A stretch of 64,000 nucleotides of DNA from Chitinophaga oryziterrae (GCF_009758125.1 NZ_WRXO01000001.1:372001-436000); one strand, 5' to 3'. Shown: positions 42,896 through 52,487, numbered from the stretch's first letter. Numbers and translations are program-made. The notes: generated by a model not told the origin, from the sequence alone.

Positions 42896-44088
42896 TAATG
42901 ATGAGAGGATGGATATTATCAATGATGCTGATAGCAGCCTGTAAACAACAGGATGTTTCAGAACATATACTTTCCAATAAAGGCAAAGATGCATCGTGTG
43001 CACATATAACGGGAACGGCAGATGGAAAAACAGTCATCAGCTGGATAGAAACAGAGAAGGGAGCGGAAACAGGTATGTTGTATTATGCAGTATCCGCAAA
43101 TGATACCTTCTCAGCACCGCTGCCGGTAACAACGTCAACAGGTGTGTTACCACATGCAGAGAATATGCCCAAGATGGTATTTAAGCCCGATGGAGAGGTG
43201 ATAGCGATGTATGGCGTAGAGCAGAATGATGCACGTAACAAATATGCAGGACGGGTGTTGTACACCCGTTCTCCTGACGGTGGTAAAACATGGTTGACGC
43301 CACAGTCACTGGTAGCTGATACCGGCAGTTACGATCAGCGTTATTTTGATATGACGATACTCCCCAATGGAGAAGCCGCTGCAATATGGCTGGATAACCG
43401 CAAACATACAAATGATGAAGGCTCTACATTGTATTATGCAGTAACAGATGGTCATGATGGATTTAAGCAGGAAAAGCCGCTGGCAGAAACAGTTTGTCAG
43501 TGTTGCCGTACCGCCCTGTATACGGATACAAAAGGAGATATTCATATTGCGTTCCGGGATATCATCAACGATTCTATCCGTGATATGGTGCATATGGTAT
43601 CTACAGATGGAGGTGCTTCTTTCAGTACACATAGCCGCATCAGTGCCGATAACTGGGTAGTGCGTGGTTGTCCGCACACAGGCCCGGCTATGGTAAGGAA
43701 CGGTACGGCCATGCATTTTGCCTGGTTTACTATGGGGGGAGGACAAGGAGTATTCTATTGCAGGTCTCTGGATAACGGAAAAACATATACGCAAAAGGAA
43801 CCTGTAAGTACGGCTCCCATGGCAAAGCATCCGCAGATAACGGCATTGGGAGATAAAAGTGTGATGATGGTATGGGACGAGCCGGTGAAAGTGGTTAATA
43901 ACTTTAACTACCGTATCGGTTTCCAGAAACGGAACAAAGAAGGGGAAGTGCTGGAAACAGGATTGCTCACCTCAGATTCCTCATACAGTACATTCCCGGT
44001 CATAAAGGCGATGGATGATAGCAGGGTGCTGGTAGCTTATACAAAGAAGGCAGGGGAGCTGGAAGAAGTAGTATACAGGTTCAAATAA
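42892..44088 (+). CDS. Sialidase-fold (Asp-box) beta-propeller lipoprotein with CxCC motif
   Basis: A 398-aa lipoprotein (lipobox LIAAC, Cys17) with three Asp-box (BNR) repeats: SPDGGKTW (127-134), STDGGASF (237-244) and SLDNGKTY (292-299). The fold is therefore a six-bladed propeller as in sialidases. The catalytic arginine triad of true sialidases is not evident. Unusual features are Cys202-x-Cys204-Cys205 (VCQCCRTAL), Cys36-x-His38 and Cys260-x-His262 (GCPHTG), possible metal ligands. It is coupled to the receptor gene by an ATGA overlap. The name exo-alpha-sialidase, often given to such proteins, would probably mislead here. Metal-binding is inference. Confidence 0.72.
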   Translation: MIMMRGWILSMMLIAACKQQDVSEHILSNKGKDASCAHITGTADGKTVISWIETEKGAETGMLYYAVSANDTFSAPLPVTTSTGVLPHAENMPKMVFKPDGEVIAMYGVEQNDARNKYAGRVLYTRSPDGGKTWLTPQSLVADTGSYDQRYFDMTILPNGEAAAIWLDNRKHTNDEGSTLYYAVTDGHDGFKQEKPLAETVCQCCRTALYTDTKGDIHIAFRDIINDSIRDMVHMVSTDGGASFSTHSRISADNWVVRGCPHTGPAMVRNGTAMHFAWFTMGGGQGVFYCRSLDNGKTYTQKEPVSTAPMAKHPQITALGDKSVMMVWDEPVKVVNNFNYRIGFQKRNKEGEVLETGLLTSDSSYSTFPVIKAMDDSRVLVAYTKKAGELEEVVYRFK

Positions 44089-44090
44089 AA

Positions 44091-44117
44091 AAAGTCCCGG
44101 GCTTTGCCTGGGACTTT
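44091..44117. terminator. Bidirectional terminator, stronger on the minus strand
   Basis: A 12-bp stem with one G-U pair and a TTT loop. On the minus strand it is followed by a T7 tract. On the plus strand the tail is only TTTGATTTC. It can end the propeller gene but is better built for a leftward transcript. Confidence 0.8.
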
Positions 44118-44128
44118 GATTTCTCTGC

Positions 44129-44275
44129 TTAGTAGCTAAAAGCTCCGGCCCATTCCTGGCGCGTAGCCCAGCGACCGTAGTTATTCCTTTTGGATTTGTC
44201 AGCGTAGAAGCGCCATTCTGCTTTCCACTTGGGATAGTAAAGGCGCAACAAATACAGTGTTGCAAATGTAAGCAT
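44129..44275 (-). CDS. Candidate 48-residue small protein
   Basis: A minus-strand ORF starting ATG 44275 and ending TAA 44129, 12 bp before the leftward-oriented terminator. The product begins MLTFATLYLLRLYYPKWKAE and ends with an aromatic stretch GRWATRQEWAGAFSY. It is short, and a competing frame (44199-44396) overlaps its 5' half, so it may be spurious. The terminator orientation and the Trp/Tyr/Arg-rich tail are the only positive arguments. No family is recognised. Confidence 0.3.
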   Translation of the reverse strand: MLTFATLYLLRLYYPKWKAEWRFYADKSKRNNYGRWATRQEWAGAFSY

Positions 44276-44480
44276 AGGGATTAGGATTATCGGTTTTAGG
44301 ATAGATAGTTAGCATCATCAATACGTTAGTTAGTCGGCATTCATTTTCCCCCGGGATAATATGGTTTTCAATAAAAATAACTGCATCATCCGCCAATATT
44401 TCACATGTAAATCACCAATCCAAATATATGTTAATTATATCGACTATGACATAACATCTATGTGGTATTTTGACATTTTT
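44276..44480. other. Intergenic stretch downstream of the SDR gene
   Basis: About 200 bp of AT-rich DNA without a supported gene. It may be the leader of the small ORF at 44129-44275 or simply the 3' untranslated region of the SDR gene, since the only terminator seen on this side is at 44091-44117. Confidence 0.5.
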
Positions 44481-45236
44481 TTATTCTTTTTGAAAGTAGT
44501 ACGCGTTGGCTTGTTGTAAACAAGTGATCACCAGATCGTTAATACAAACATGTGCCGGCAGGGTGGCGCAATAATAAATTGTGTCTGCCACATCTTCTCC
44601 TCTTAAAGGAGTAAAGCCCTTGTAAACATTACCTGCTTTTTCTGCATCTCCCTTAAAACGGACCACTGCAAACTCCGTTTGTGCGGCCCCGGGATGTACC
44701 GCAGTTACCTTAATACGATATGGCAGCAGGTCTATACGCATGGCCTGGGAAAGAGAATCCACCGCCGCTTTGGTAGCGCAATAGACGTTTCCGTTGGCAT
44801 ATACCTGTTTGGCAGCGGTAGAGCCCAGGTTAATGATATGCCCCTTGCCCTGTGCCTTCAGCCAGGGGATCACAGTGCGGGATACATACAGCAGTCCCTT
44901 TACATTGGTGTCTATCATGACATCCCAGTCAGAGAATTCACCCTGGTCAATACTGCTGGCGCCCATTGCCAGGCCGGCATTATTGATCAGTATATCCACA
45001 GCCTTCCATTGTTCGGGTATGGCATTCAGTGTGGCCGTTACCGCTTTCTCATCCCTTACATCAAAACACAGGGGTAATACTTTGATATTATGTTGTTGTT
45101 CAAGTTGTTGCTGAAGGAGTTGTAATCTTTCGGCACGGCGTCCGGTAATAATAAGATCGTAACCGTTAGCCGCAAACTTTTTTGCACATGCTTCACCGAA
45201 CCCGGATGTTGCGCCTGTAATCAGAACTATAGCCAT
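44481..45236 (-). CDS. Short-chain dehydrogenase/reductase, YdfG-like
   Basis: A 251-aa classical SDR using NADP(H) or NAD(H). The cofactor loop is TGATSGFGEACA, with a following basic TGRRAERL that favours NADP. NNAGLA is the structural motif. The catalytic residues are Ser in INLGSTAAKQ and the YCATK Tyr/Lys pair. It resembles YdfG (3-hydroxy acid dehydrogenase / malonic semialdehyde reductase), but substrate assignment is tentative. It lies 11 bp after the type B cargo gene, so it may be last in a leftward operon. Confidence 0.87.
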   Translation of the reverse strand: MAIVLITGATSGFGEACAKKFAANGYDLIITGRRAERLQLLQQQLEQQHNIKVLPLCFDVRDEKAVTATLNAIPEQWKAVDILINNAGLAMGASSIDQGEFSDWDVMIDTNVKGLLYVSRTVIPWLKAQGKGHIINLGSTAAKQVYANGNVYCATKAAVDSLSQAMRIDLLPYRIKVTAVHPGAAQTEFAVVRFKGDAEKAGNVYKGFTPLRGEDVADTIYYCATLPAHVCINDLVITCLQQANAYYFQKE

Positions 45237-45247
45237 TTAATGAATAT

Positions 45248-47179
45248 TTACTTTACCAAAGTTACAGTGCCTTTGCGTAAAATTGTTTTACCAGTGAAAT
45301 CTTTTCCTTCCAGTATCCAGATATAGGTGTCTACAGGCGCAGGAGCGCCTTTGATAGTGCCGTCCCAGCCGGTACGGAAATCAGTGGAAGAATAGATCAG
45401 CTGCCCCCAGCGGTTAAAGATGCGGAAGAAATTATATTCGGTGATGCCCACCGGTATAAAGCGGAAGTGGTCGTTCTGCCCGTCCCCGTTAGGACTGAAA
45501 GCTGATGGCACATAGATATCAGGCCCGGTATAATACTTAACATGTATAGAGTCATACCCTTCACATCCCTGTACATCCGCTACTTTCAGCGTATACGTAA
45601 TATCCTGGTTCCAGTTGACCATCGGGTCCGGCAGGCCGGTATTACTCAGTCCTTCCGGTGGATACCAGTTGTAAAAATCCCCGCCCGTGGCATGTAACTG
45701 GAATTGCTGTCCCTTGGCAATGATGGTATCGTTGCCGGCAAAAGGGTGTACTTCATAGATCCTTACATCTTTGGTAAGCGTTGTCATACAGTCATGGTTG
45801 GTATACAGTGTTAACGCCACGGTGTATAAGCCGCCTTTATCATAAATAAAGTCTACATGCGGACCATAGGCGCGGTTCAGCATACTATCATCTTCCAGGC
45901 CCATATCCCAGCGCCGGTCTGTTATCTTTCCATAGGTATAGGAAGAGTGGTCATCAAATTGTATCAGGCTCCCTTTACAAAAGCCGGAAGTACTAAAATC
46001 TGCTGATAGCCCGGGATAATTACTGATAGTTCCTGTAGTACTGTCCGTACACGCCAGGCCGGGGTTCACCACCAGTTTTACTTTATACATCCCGGTATCA
46101 GGGAACTGATGCCTGAATACTGTTTTGTTATAGGTGATCGTATCTGTACCATCGCTGAAGCTCCAGTAATAAGCAGAGGTAAAACCGGCATTACTGGAAT
46201 TGGGAATCAGTACACTGAGGTCAGCATCTGCCACACAATTTTGTAAGAGCGAAGGGAAACCTGCTTTGATACTGGTAGAACAATTGAATACAGTAAGCAG
46301 GATGTCCTTATGATGGGTGCCTATCAGCATTTTACTTTTACGGTCATATTCACTCACACATACAGATACAACAAACTGCCCTTCTTTGGTAGGGGTGCCA
46401 TACAATAGCCCGTTTTCATCAATACTTATCTGCGGGGAACCACCCATGGGGTTGCTGCCTGAATAAGGAGCAATATAGCTCACGGTAGTATTATAAGGCG
46501 GAGGATCGGCAGATGCTACTTCATTGCGGGTAGTTCCGCCGGTAAGGGCATCGCAGAGGTTATAGGTAAGACTGTCGCCATCGGCATCATAAGCAGCATA
46601 ATTATACCTGAAAGGAAGATTGGAGCAGATGACGATAGCCGCATCTTTATTAAAGTGTACACTGTTATTGGTAGGGCGATTTTCCGTACCGGGGATCATC
46701 GTATAAAACGTAGAACCTTCATGTTCAGAATCGTAGATATTAGCCAGTTTCTGCCCGCGGCAGCAACGCTGGTAAGTAATGTAATAACCACCTCTGATAG
46801 GGGCCAGTGCAATCGTATCACGATAAAAAACTACTTCCAGGTTTTGAGTGCGTGGTGCAAGGCAGGGATTCTTCAGGGTATCACGCAGGGGCTTTGTTTC
46901 TTTGATATATATGAGGATAGCATTTTGAACACGTTCTCCCCTGGCATTATAAATGTTTATAGGTACCGGGTTCTCAAAGTGGTCCAGGCAACCCTGAATA
47001 TCTCCGCAGGTAAAGTCTGCATTACGGTATAGCTTTAATGTGATAACGTATACGTATTTATCACGTTCCGGAGTTATTCCTGCATACTCATAGTAAATCT
47101 CGCCGCCAATAATATGGTAACCAGCTGCAGTAACGTGGATTAGAATGCAGCAAAGGGCCAGAATGAAAGATTTGCGCAT
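45248..47179 (-). CDS. Large PKD-domain protein with T9SS type B (CHU_C) sorting domain
   Basis: A 643-aa exported protein with a signal peptide (MRKSFILALCCILIHVTAAG). An N-terminal domain starts HIIGGEIYYEYAG and recurs in the next protein. Two PKD-like repeats follow (YWSFSDGTDT..., RRWDMGLEDD...), then an Ig-like segment (IIAKGQQFQLHATGGDFYNWYP). The C-terminal type B sorting domain reads DIYVPSAFSPNGDGQNDHFR...NRWGQLIYSS...GWDG...TYIWILEG...RKGTVTLVK. Such domains route proteins through SprA. Several Cys pairs suggest disulfides. The function is probably surface adhesion or motility-related; unknown in detail. It is 111 bp downstream of its paralogue. Confidence 0.88.
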   Translation of the reverse strand: MRKSFILALCCILIHVTAAGYHIIGGEIYYEYAGITPERDKYVYVITLKLYRNADFTCGDIQGCLDHFENPVPINIYNARGERVQNAILIYIKETKPLRDTLKNPCLAPRTQNLEVVFYRDTIALAPIRGGYYITYQRCCRGQKLANIYDSEHEGSTFYTMIPGTENRPTNNSVHFNKDAAIVICSNLPFRYNYAAYDADGDSLTYNLCDALTGGTTRNEVASADPPPYNTTVSYIAPYSGSNPMGGSPQISIDENGLLYGTPTKEGQFVVSVCVSEYDRKSKMLIGTHHKDILLTVFNCSTSIKAGFPSLLQNCVADADLSVLIPNSSNAGFTSAYYWSFSDGTDTITYNKTVFRHQFPDTGMYKVKLVVNPGLACTDSTTGTISNYPGLSADFSTSGFCKGSLIQFDDHSSYTYGKITDRRWDMGLEDDSMLNRAYGPHVDFIYDKGGLYTVALTLYTNHDCMTTLTKDVRIYEVHPFAGNDTIIAKGQQFQLHATGGDFYNWYPPEGLSNTGLPDPMVNWNQDITYTLKVADVQGCEGYDSIHVKYYTGPDIYVPSAFSPNGDGQNDHFRFIPVGITEYNFFRIFNRWGQLIYSSTDFRTGWDGTIKGAPAPVDTYIWILEGKDFTGKTILRKGTVTLVK

Positions 47180-47290
47180 TAACAGGGGTACAGTAATAGA
47201 AATGGTAATTTCCTATAGGAATTTACTGAAAAAAAAATACCCCTGCAACATCAATTAAAACAGTATATACAGCCGTTTGGTAATCATCAC

Positions 47291-49948
47291 TTACCTCAAA
47301 AGTGTAACTGTTCCTTTTCGCAAAACAGTTTCATTATTGATGTTTTTCCCCTGTACCACCCATACGTAAGTACCTATGGCAGCAGGTTCTCCATTGTAGT
47401 ATCCATCCCATCCCTTCATGTATTCATTGGTGCTGTACATTAGTTTTCCCCAGCGGTCGTATACCCGGAAAAACTCAAGTTGCAGAATACCTACAGGCAA
47501 AGGACGGAATACGTCATTCGTACCATCACCATTAGGAGTAAAGCCCGTTGGAACATAAATATCCGGGCCGGCAATGAAGCGTATACGAATATCATCTTTA
47601 CCGGAACATCCTTCTATCGTATAGGCTGTAACAGTATACGTAACATCATGATTGATAATAGTGACCGGATTATAAACAGTAGGATCATCCAGGCCATCTA
47701 CAGGCGTCCATACATAAGACACGCCTCCGCTGGCATGCAACTGGAATGGCTGATTGAGTATAGCGATCGTATCATTGCCTGCAAAGGCCGGTACCTTCGG
47801 CACTACAGATACCCATACGGTATCCGTTACTGCTTTTGGACAACCCTTTGTATCTGTAACAGTAACGATGTACATCGTGGTATCTGTTGGTCTGGCAATC
47901 GTACTGGACTGCTGTGGTGTCAGTAATGTAAAGGTGGGGGACCACTGGTAATAAGTACCGCCTGACGCCTGTAACAGTATCTGGTCTCCGTAACAGATCG
48001 TACTATCAGCTCCTGCATCAGGAACAGGAGGATCTATCAGCGTGAGCTGCACCGTATCACTGCCACTGCAGTCGCCTAATTCTCCTACGACAGAATATGT
48101 AGCGGAAGGAGGATCAGGTGTAATATACAGGTCCGCACTATCACCAACCTGTGCATTGTTGCCCAGGTTATACCATGTAAGCGGATAGTCTCCATCTACA
48201 GTCGCATGCAGGTGTACTTCATCTCCTGTACAGATAGTACTGTCTGCACTCGTTTTTACGGTCAGTTTATCTCGTACATCAACGGCTACACTTTTTGTAT
48301 TTGTACAACCGGTGGCATCAGTGAATGTAACGGTATATGTGGTATCCACCTTTGGTGTAACAACCGGAGTCGCCGTATTGGCGCCGGTGATATTATAATT
48401 GGGCGTCCATGCATAAGAACCATTGACCACATTACCATCTACATTACTTTCTGCAAAAAGTGATAATGAGTTGCGTATACACAGCAAAGTATCACCGGTA
48501 GTATAAAGTGGAGGATTATTGTACACAATGATATTACTTGTATCATACCGCTCGCATCCTTTGAGTGTTCTCAATAAGAGTACTACCTGGTAATTACCCG
48601 GTCCGGGATATTTATACTGGGGACTTTTTAACAACGAGGTATCATCACTGACATTACTAACGCCAAAGTCCCAACGATAATAATTGATCGCATCACTCTG
48701 CCCGGATGTGGTAGAGTTATTCCCGAAAGTAGTAATCGTATTACTGCAAAATCCGCTGATGCTGACAGCAGGTTTCAATAATGGGTACACATAGGCGGTC
48801 GCTGTTGCACTGTCTCCGCAATTACTTAAACTATCAACATATAATTTCACCGTATACACACCATCCGCAGCATAAGTATGCTGAATCGGATCTGTGCTTG
48901 TGGTAGTAAGTGTAGAACCATCTCCGAAGTTCCAGTCGTACGTTTTACCCTCTGTGCTGTTATTGAGGAAAGTAATCGTATAACCGGAGCAGTCATTGTA
49001 TTTATCAGGCATTGCAGCTACTACTTCTTTCACACAGGTAGTAACGTTCATGTGAAAATCTTTACGATGGATACCAAGCAGCACCCCGTTCCTGTATTCA
49101 TACACACATACGGTTACTACATATTTACCTGCCGGCGGAGCGATCCCTGAAATAACGCCTGTTTTAGGATCTATGTTTGCACCTGTTCCCAACGGGCCTC
49201 CACCGGTATAAGGGCTTTTATAAGGTACGGACGTATAAGGAGGAGCAACAGCAGCAGGAGGAGTAGCTTCTTTATCATTGCTTTTTGTTACCTGTCCGCC
49301 GCCATATGCCTCGCAGAATACATAAGAAAGACTATCACCATCTATATCAGTAGCAGAAAAATCATACGTAAATTTCTTACCCGCACAAACCAGTACAGCT
49401 TCATCTTTTGCAAATACGGGACTTGAATTACCCGTAGGATTAGATCCCGGTAACTCTGTAAAATAAGAAGCGCCATTACCCGGATAATTATCCTGGTCAT
49501 CAGCTCTGTGTGTATCAATTATATTTGCCATAGAGTTATCTCTGCAGCAACTCTGGAAGGATACGGTATATCCTGCTGTGTTAATGGGTACTGTAATCGT
49601 TGTAATATAAATACCTATCTGGAAACATACTGTTGGAGGGTTTACTATACAGGGATCTACCTGCGCCAATGTCTTTTCTTCTTTGCTGGCACGTGGCACC
49701 AGCACCGGAAATCCGGCCGGCTGGCTTCCATCTGTTTTACTGAAGACCCCGAAATATACCGAAGCTGGTAATTCTGCTAAATTATCTGCATGCGTACATA
49801 CACGGAATAATTTCAGCGTTATCTGGTAGGTGACACCTGTAGAGGTAGCGCTTATATATTTGTATGACATCTCGCCCCCAATAATATGGGAAGCCCGGGA
49901 TATGAGCCCGCAGGAAAGGATAAAAAGCAGTATGAGGGTTCGTTTCAC
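47291..49948 (-). CDS. Larger paralogue: PKD/Ig-repeat protein with T9SS type B sorting domain
   Basis: An 885-aa exported protein related to its downstream neighbour. The signal peptide is MKRTLILLFILSCGLISRA, read from a GTG at 49948, 2 bp after the hydrolase stop. A TTG at 49966 would overlap that gene. The same N-terminal module (HIIGGEMSYKYIS) is present. PKD repeats (YDWNFGDGST, YYRWDFGVSN) and at least three Ig-like repeats of the Y-x-V-T-V-T-D-x-x-G-C type follow. The type B C-terminus is DIYVPTGFTPNGDGTNDVFR...DRWGKLMYST...GWDGYYNG...TVLRKGTVTLLR. The extra length over the neighbour is in added Ig-like repeats. It is presumably secreted by the T9SS. Confidence 0.88.
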   Translation of the reverse strand: MKRTLILLFILSCGLISRASHIIGGEMSYKYISATSTGVTYQITLKLFRVCTHADNLAELPASVYFGVFSKTDGSQPAGFPVLVPRASKEEKTLAQVDPCIVNPPTVCFQIGIYITTITVPINTAGYTVSFQSCCRDNSMANIIDTHRADDQDNYPGNGASYFTELPGSNPTGNSSPVFAKDEAVLVCAGKKFTYDFSATDIDGDSLSYVFCEAYGGGQVTKSNDKEATPPAAVAPPYTSVPYKSPYTGGGPLGTGANIDPKTGVISGIAPPAGKYVVTVCVYEYRNGVLLGIHRKDFHMNVTTCVKEVVAAMPDKYNDCSGYTITFLNNSTEGKTYDWNFGDGSTLTTTSTDPIQHTYAADGVYTVKLYVDSLSNCGDSATATAYVYPLLKPAVSISGFCSNTITTFGNNSTTSGQSDAINYYRWDFGVSNVSDDTSLLKSPQYKYPGPGNYQVVLLLRTLKGCERYDTSNIIVYNNPPLYTTGDTLLCIRNSLSLFAESNVDGNVVNGSYAWTPNYNITGANTATPVVTPKVDTTYTVTFTDATGCTNTKSVAVDVRDKLTVKTSADSTICTGDEVHLHATVDGDYPLTWYNLGNNAQVGDSADLYITPDPPSATYSVVGELGDCSGSDTVQLTLIDPPVPDAGADSTICYGDQILLQASGGTYYQWSPTFTLLTPQQSSTIARPTDTTMYIVTVTDTKGCPKAVTDTVWVSVVPKVPAFAGNDTIAILNQPFQLHASGGVSYVWTPVDGLDDPTVYNPVTIINHDVTYTVTAYTIEGCSGKDDIRIRFIAGPDIYVPTGFTPNGDGTNDVFRPLPVGILQLEFFRVYDRWGKLMYSTNEYMKGWDGYYNGEPAAIGTYVWVVQGKNINNETVLRKGTVTLLR

Positions 49949-49950
49949 AA

Positions 49951-50742
49951 TCAGTATTGTTGGCAAAAAAGAATAAACTCCTGTAACAGGCCATTGCTGG
50001 CTTCAGGGACTTCCCACATACCCATATGTCCTGTCTCAGGGAATATATGTATACTGCTGGTATAGGGCATAGATACCTGTGGTAATACACCTTTCAGCGG
50101 AACTGCCGTATCATCTTTCCCTATTACAAACAACACCGGTACCTGCAGGGATGATAACACAGCCGTACGATCGGGACGGTCGATCATGGCGTGATAATAT
50201 GATATCAGTGATGCCTGCGGACATTGCATTCCCATTGTCACATAGGCATCCACCTGTTCGGGATGTTGCTGTTTATAAACAGGACTGAACATATTCGGCA
50301 ATGCTTGTTTTATAAACGCTTCTCCTCCGTATTGTCTTATAATATTGATGGATTTAAGACGACCTTCTTTTTTCTCTTCACTATCAGGAGCCGCTGTAGA
50401 GTGGAATAATCCCAACCCTTTTACCATGGCCGGATATTTTTCAGCCAGTGCCAGGGCTACATAACCACCCATAGAATGGCCGATAATCACCGCGCTTTCA
50501 ATTCCGTCCGCCTGTAAAGTAGAATGAACAAAATCGGCCATACTCTCAATGCTAAGTGGCTCAGTAAGCGGTGTTTGCCCACTGCCGGGTAAGTCCGGAG
50601 CTATCACGTAGAATTGTTCGCTTAGGTAAGCCTGCTGTTGTTCCCATATCCGGTTGTTTTCTGCAAACCCATGAATCAATACGACAGCGGGCTCTTTTAC
50701 TTTGTTTAGAGTACTATTTCCGGCAGAAAGTTTAGTCTGCAT
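49951..50742 (-). CDS. Alpha/beta-fold hydrolase
   Basis: A 263-aa hydrolase with the oxyanion HGFAENNRIW, nucleophile elbow GHSMGGYVAL (Ser near residue 104), acid Asp in IGKDDTAVP and catalytic His in PETGHMGMWE. It has no signal peptide, so it should be cytoplasmic. The substrate is unknown; the family covers esterases, lactonases, dehalogenases and MhpC-like C-C hydrolases. Its stop is 2 bp from the start of the large T9SS cargo gene, but a functional link is not evident. Confidence 0.85.
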   Translation of the reverse strand: MQTKLSAGNSTLNKVKEPAVVLIHGFAENNRIWEQQQAYLSEQFYVIAPDLPGSGQTPLTEPLSIESMADFVHSTLQADGIESAVIIGHSMGGYVALALAEKYPAMVKGLGLFHSTAAPDSEEKKEGRLKSINIIRQYGGEAFIKQALPNMFSPVYKQQHPEQVDAYVTMGMQCPQASLISYYHAMIDRPDRTAVLSSLQVPVLFVIGKDDTAVPLKGVLPQVSMPYTSSIHIFPETGHMGMWEVPEASNGLLQEFILFCQQY

Positions 50743-50870
50743 TATAAATTATTTATTTAAAACACGGTTAACTTGCCAGATAGCTGACAGGCCTCTGACA
50801 AGTAACGAATAATGTAACTCAGATTATATATATGCGTAAACCGCAATCAATCACTTACTATCCAAACGGG

Positions 50871-52487
50871 TTATGATATCTTCTTCTGCCTGAACCGCAG
50901 GTAATAACTATATATGATCAGCAATATACAAAAAGCTGATGCAGCCTTTGAGATAAGATCACCATATTTTACATAGAACGTCAAAATGTAACCGGGTGTT
51001 ACATTTCCTTTAATAACTCCTTCTTTCCAGTAGGGCAGGGGTTGCTGTATCCTTCCCATAGGGTCTATGATACAGGAGACACCGGTGTTTGCGCTGCGCG
51101 CTACCCAGCGTCTTGTTTCAATCGCCCGTAAACGGGCGTATTGCAGATGTTGCCTGTGCCCTTCTGTATTTCCCCACCAGCCATCATTGGTAATAATGAA
51201 GAGGAGATTGGCGCCCATACGCACATGCTCTGCCACATATTCTCCATATACAGATTCATAACAGATAGCAGCAGATACTTTAATATGTTTGTTTGTACTG
51301 GTCAGTATATTTTCATCTGGAGTACGGCCATAACTACCTGTGATCCCACCCATATCCAATGCCAGGTATTTCATGAAGAACATATAACGGGCATAAGGCA
51401 CCATTTCCACGCCAGGTACCAGTTTATACTTATGATACACCTGTACGGTCCCGGAAGTATCTATCTGTACCGCTGAATTAAATACATCATACGAAGAGTT
51501 ATCATCCATACTGCGTGCCGTATATGGAATCTCATCCGGTTTCCCGTAATGTTTAAGGGTAATGGCGCCGCTGATGAGCGTAGCTTTTGGATATTGCTGC
51601 AGGAAATAATGGATGCTTTGCGTACTACCTTCGGTAGCCAGGTTATTTTCCCAGGCGCCATTGGTGAACAGGGCTGTTTCCGGCCAGATGATATACGCCG
51701 TCTGGCTATCAGTTTTTTGTTTGGAGAGCTGTAATAATTTATCCAGTTGCATGGATGCGTTGTTCTCCGCAAATTTATCGTAGGGATCAATGTTCGGTTG
51801 AACGATGACTACGGGGGTAGAAGGGCCTTCCGGTGTTTTGAAAGTATATTGTACCAGGGAACTTAAGAGTAATGGGAGGATGATGATGGCTGCCGGTATC
51901 CATCCTGTTTTCCAGATAAAGGTAGAGATGGGTACAGGATAGCGTTTGCGTAACAGCCAGGCGTGATAAATGGAAATATTGCACAGCAGTACCCATAATG
52001 TGCCACCGCTTACACCGGTATATTCATACCACTGTATCCAGGAAGGATGCATAGCAAAAGCGTTGCCCAGGCTCAGCCATGGCCAGCTGAACTCCCAGTT
52101 CAGATGCACATACTCAAACGTTATCCAATATACGATGAGTGCAAAATAGCTGGCGGTCGTACCTAATCGTTTGCGTATACGATAATATCCCAGCAGGGGG
52201 ACGCTCATCACCGTGGTATTAATAAGATTGGCTGCCAGTCCGCTGACAGGTACGGTCGTATTACCTACCCACCAGGTGCTGCCCGCATTCCAGATAAATA
52301 AAGAAAGATAGATACAGCCGTAGTATTTTCCGGTAGACTCCACCGTATCCGCAAGGCGCAGCAGGGGAATAAATGCAATGAAAATAAGAAAGGTAAGGGG
52401 AGAGGTGGGCCATGCTGCCCATAATAGGGCCCCGCCAATAAGACTTAATAATACCGGAACCCATCTTTGCGCACTTCTTTTTGCCAT
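50871..52487 (-). CDS. lnt: Apolipoprotein N-acyltransferase
   Basis: Lnt adds the third acyl chain to the N-terminal Cys of lipoproteins in the inner membrane. An N-terminal multi-helix membrane part (about residues 10-205) is followed by a nitrilase-like domain. That domain has the catalytic Glu in IIWPETALF, Lys in YHKYKLVPGVEM and Cys in AAICYESVYGEYV. A final membrane helix lies near residues 505-528. Length is 538 aa. The many lipoproteins in this window (BamD, DUF4296, phosphatase, propeller) are the kind of substrates it acts on. Confidence 0.93.
   Translation of the reverse strand: MAKRSAQRWVPVLLSLIGGALLWAAWPTSPLTFLIFIAFIPLLRLADTVESTGKYYGCIYLSLFIWNAGSTWWVGNTTVPVSGLAANLINTTVMSVPLLGYYRIRKRLGTTASYFALIVYWITFEYVHLNWEFSWPWLSLGNAFAMHPSWIQWYEYTGVSGGTLWVLLCNISIYHAWLLRKRYPVPISTFIWKTGWIPAAIIILPLLLSSLVQYTFKTPEGPSTPVVIVQPNIDPYDKFAENNASMQLDKLLQLSKQKTDSQTAYIIWPETALFTNGAWENNLATEGSTQSIHYFLQQYPKATLISGAITLKHYGKPDEIPYTARSMDDNSSYDVFNSAVQIDTSGTVQVYHKYKLVPGVEMVPYARYMFFMKYLALDMGGITGSYGRTPDENILTSTNKHIKVSAAICYESVYGEYVAEHVRMGANLLFIITNDGWWGNTEGHRQHLQYARLRAIETRRWVARSANTGVSCIIDPMGRIQQPLPYWKEGVIKGNVTPGYILTFYVKYGDLISKAASAFCILLIIYSYYLRFRQKKIS

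Noticed and set aside
42892..44088. True sialidase (neuraminidase) activity for the Asp-box protein
   Set aside because: The Asp boxes give only the fold; the arginine triad and sialic-acid genes nearby are not seen, and the operon context is a TonB receptor with Cys/His-rich partners.
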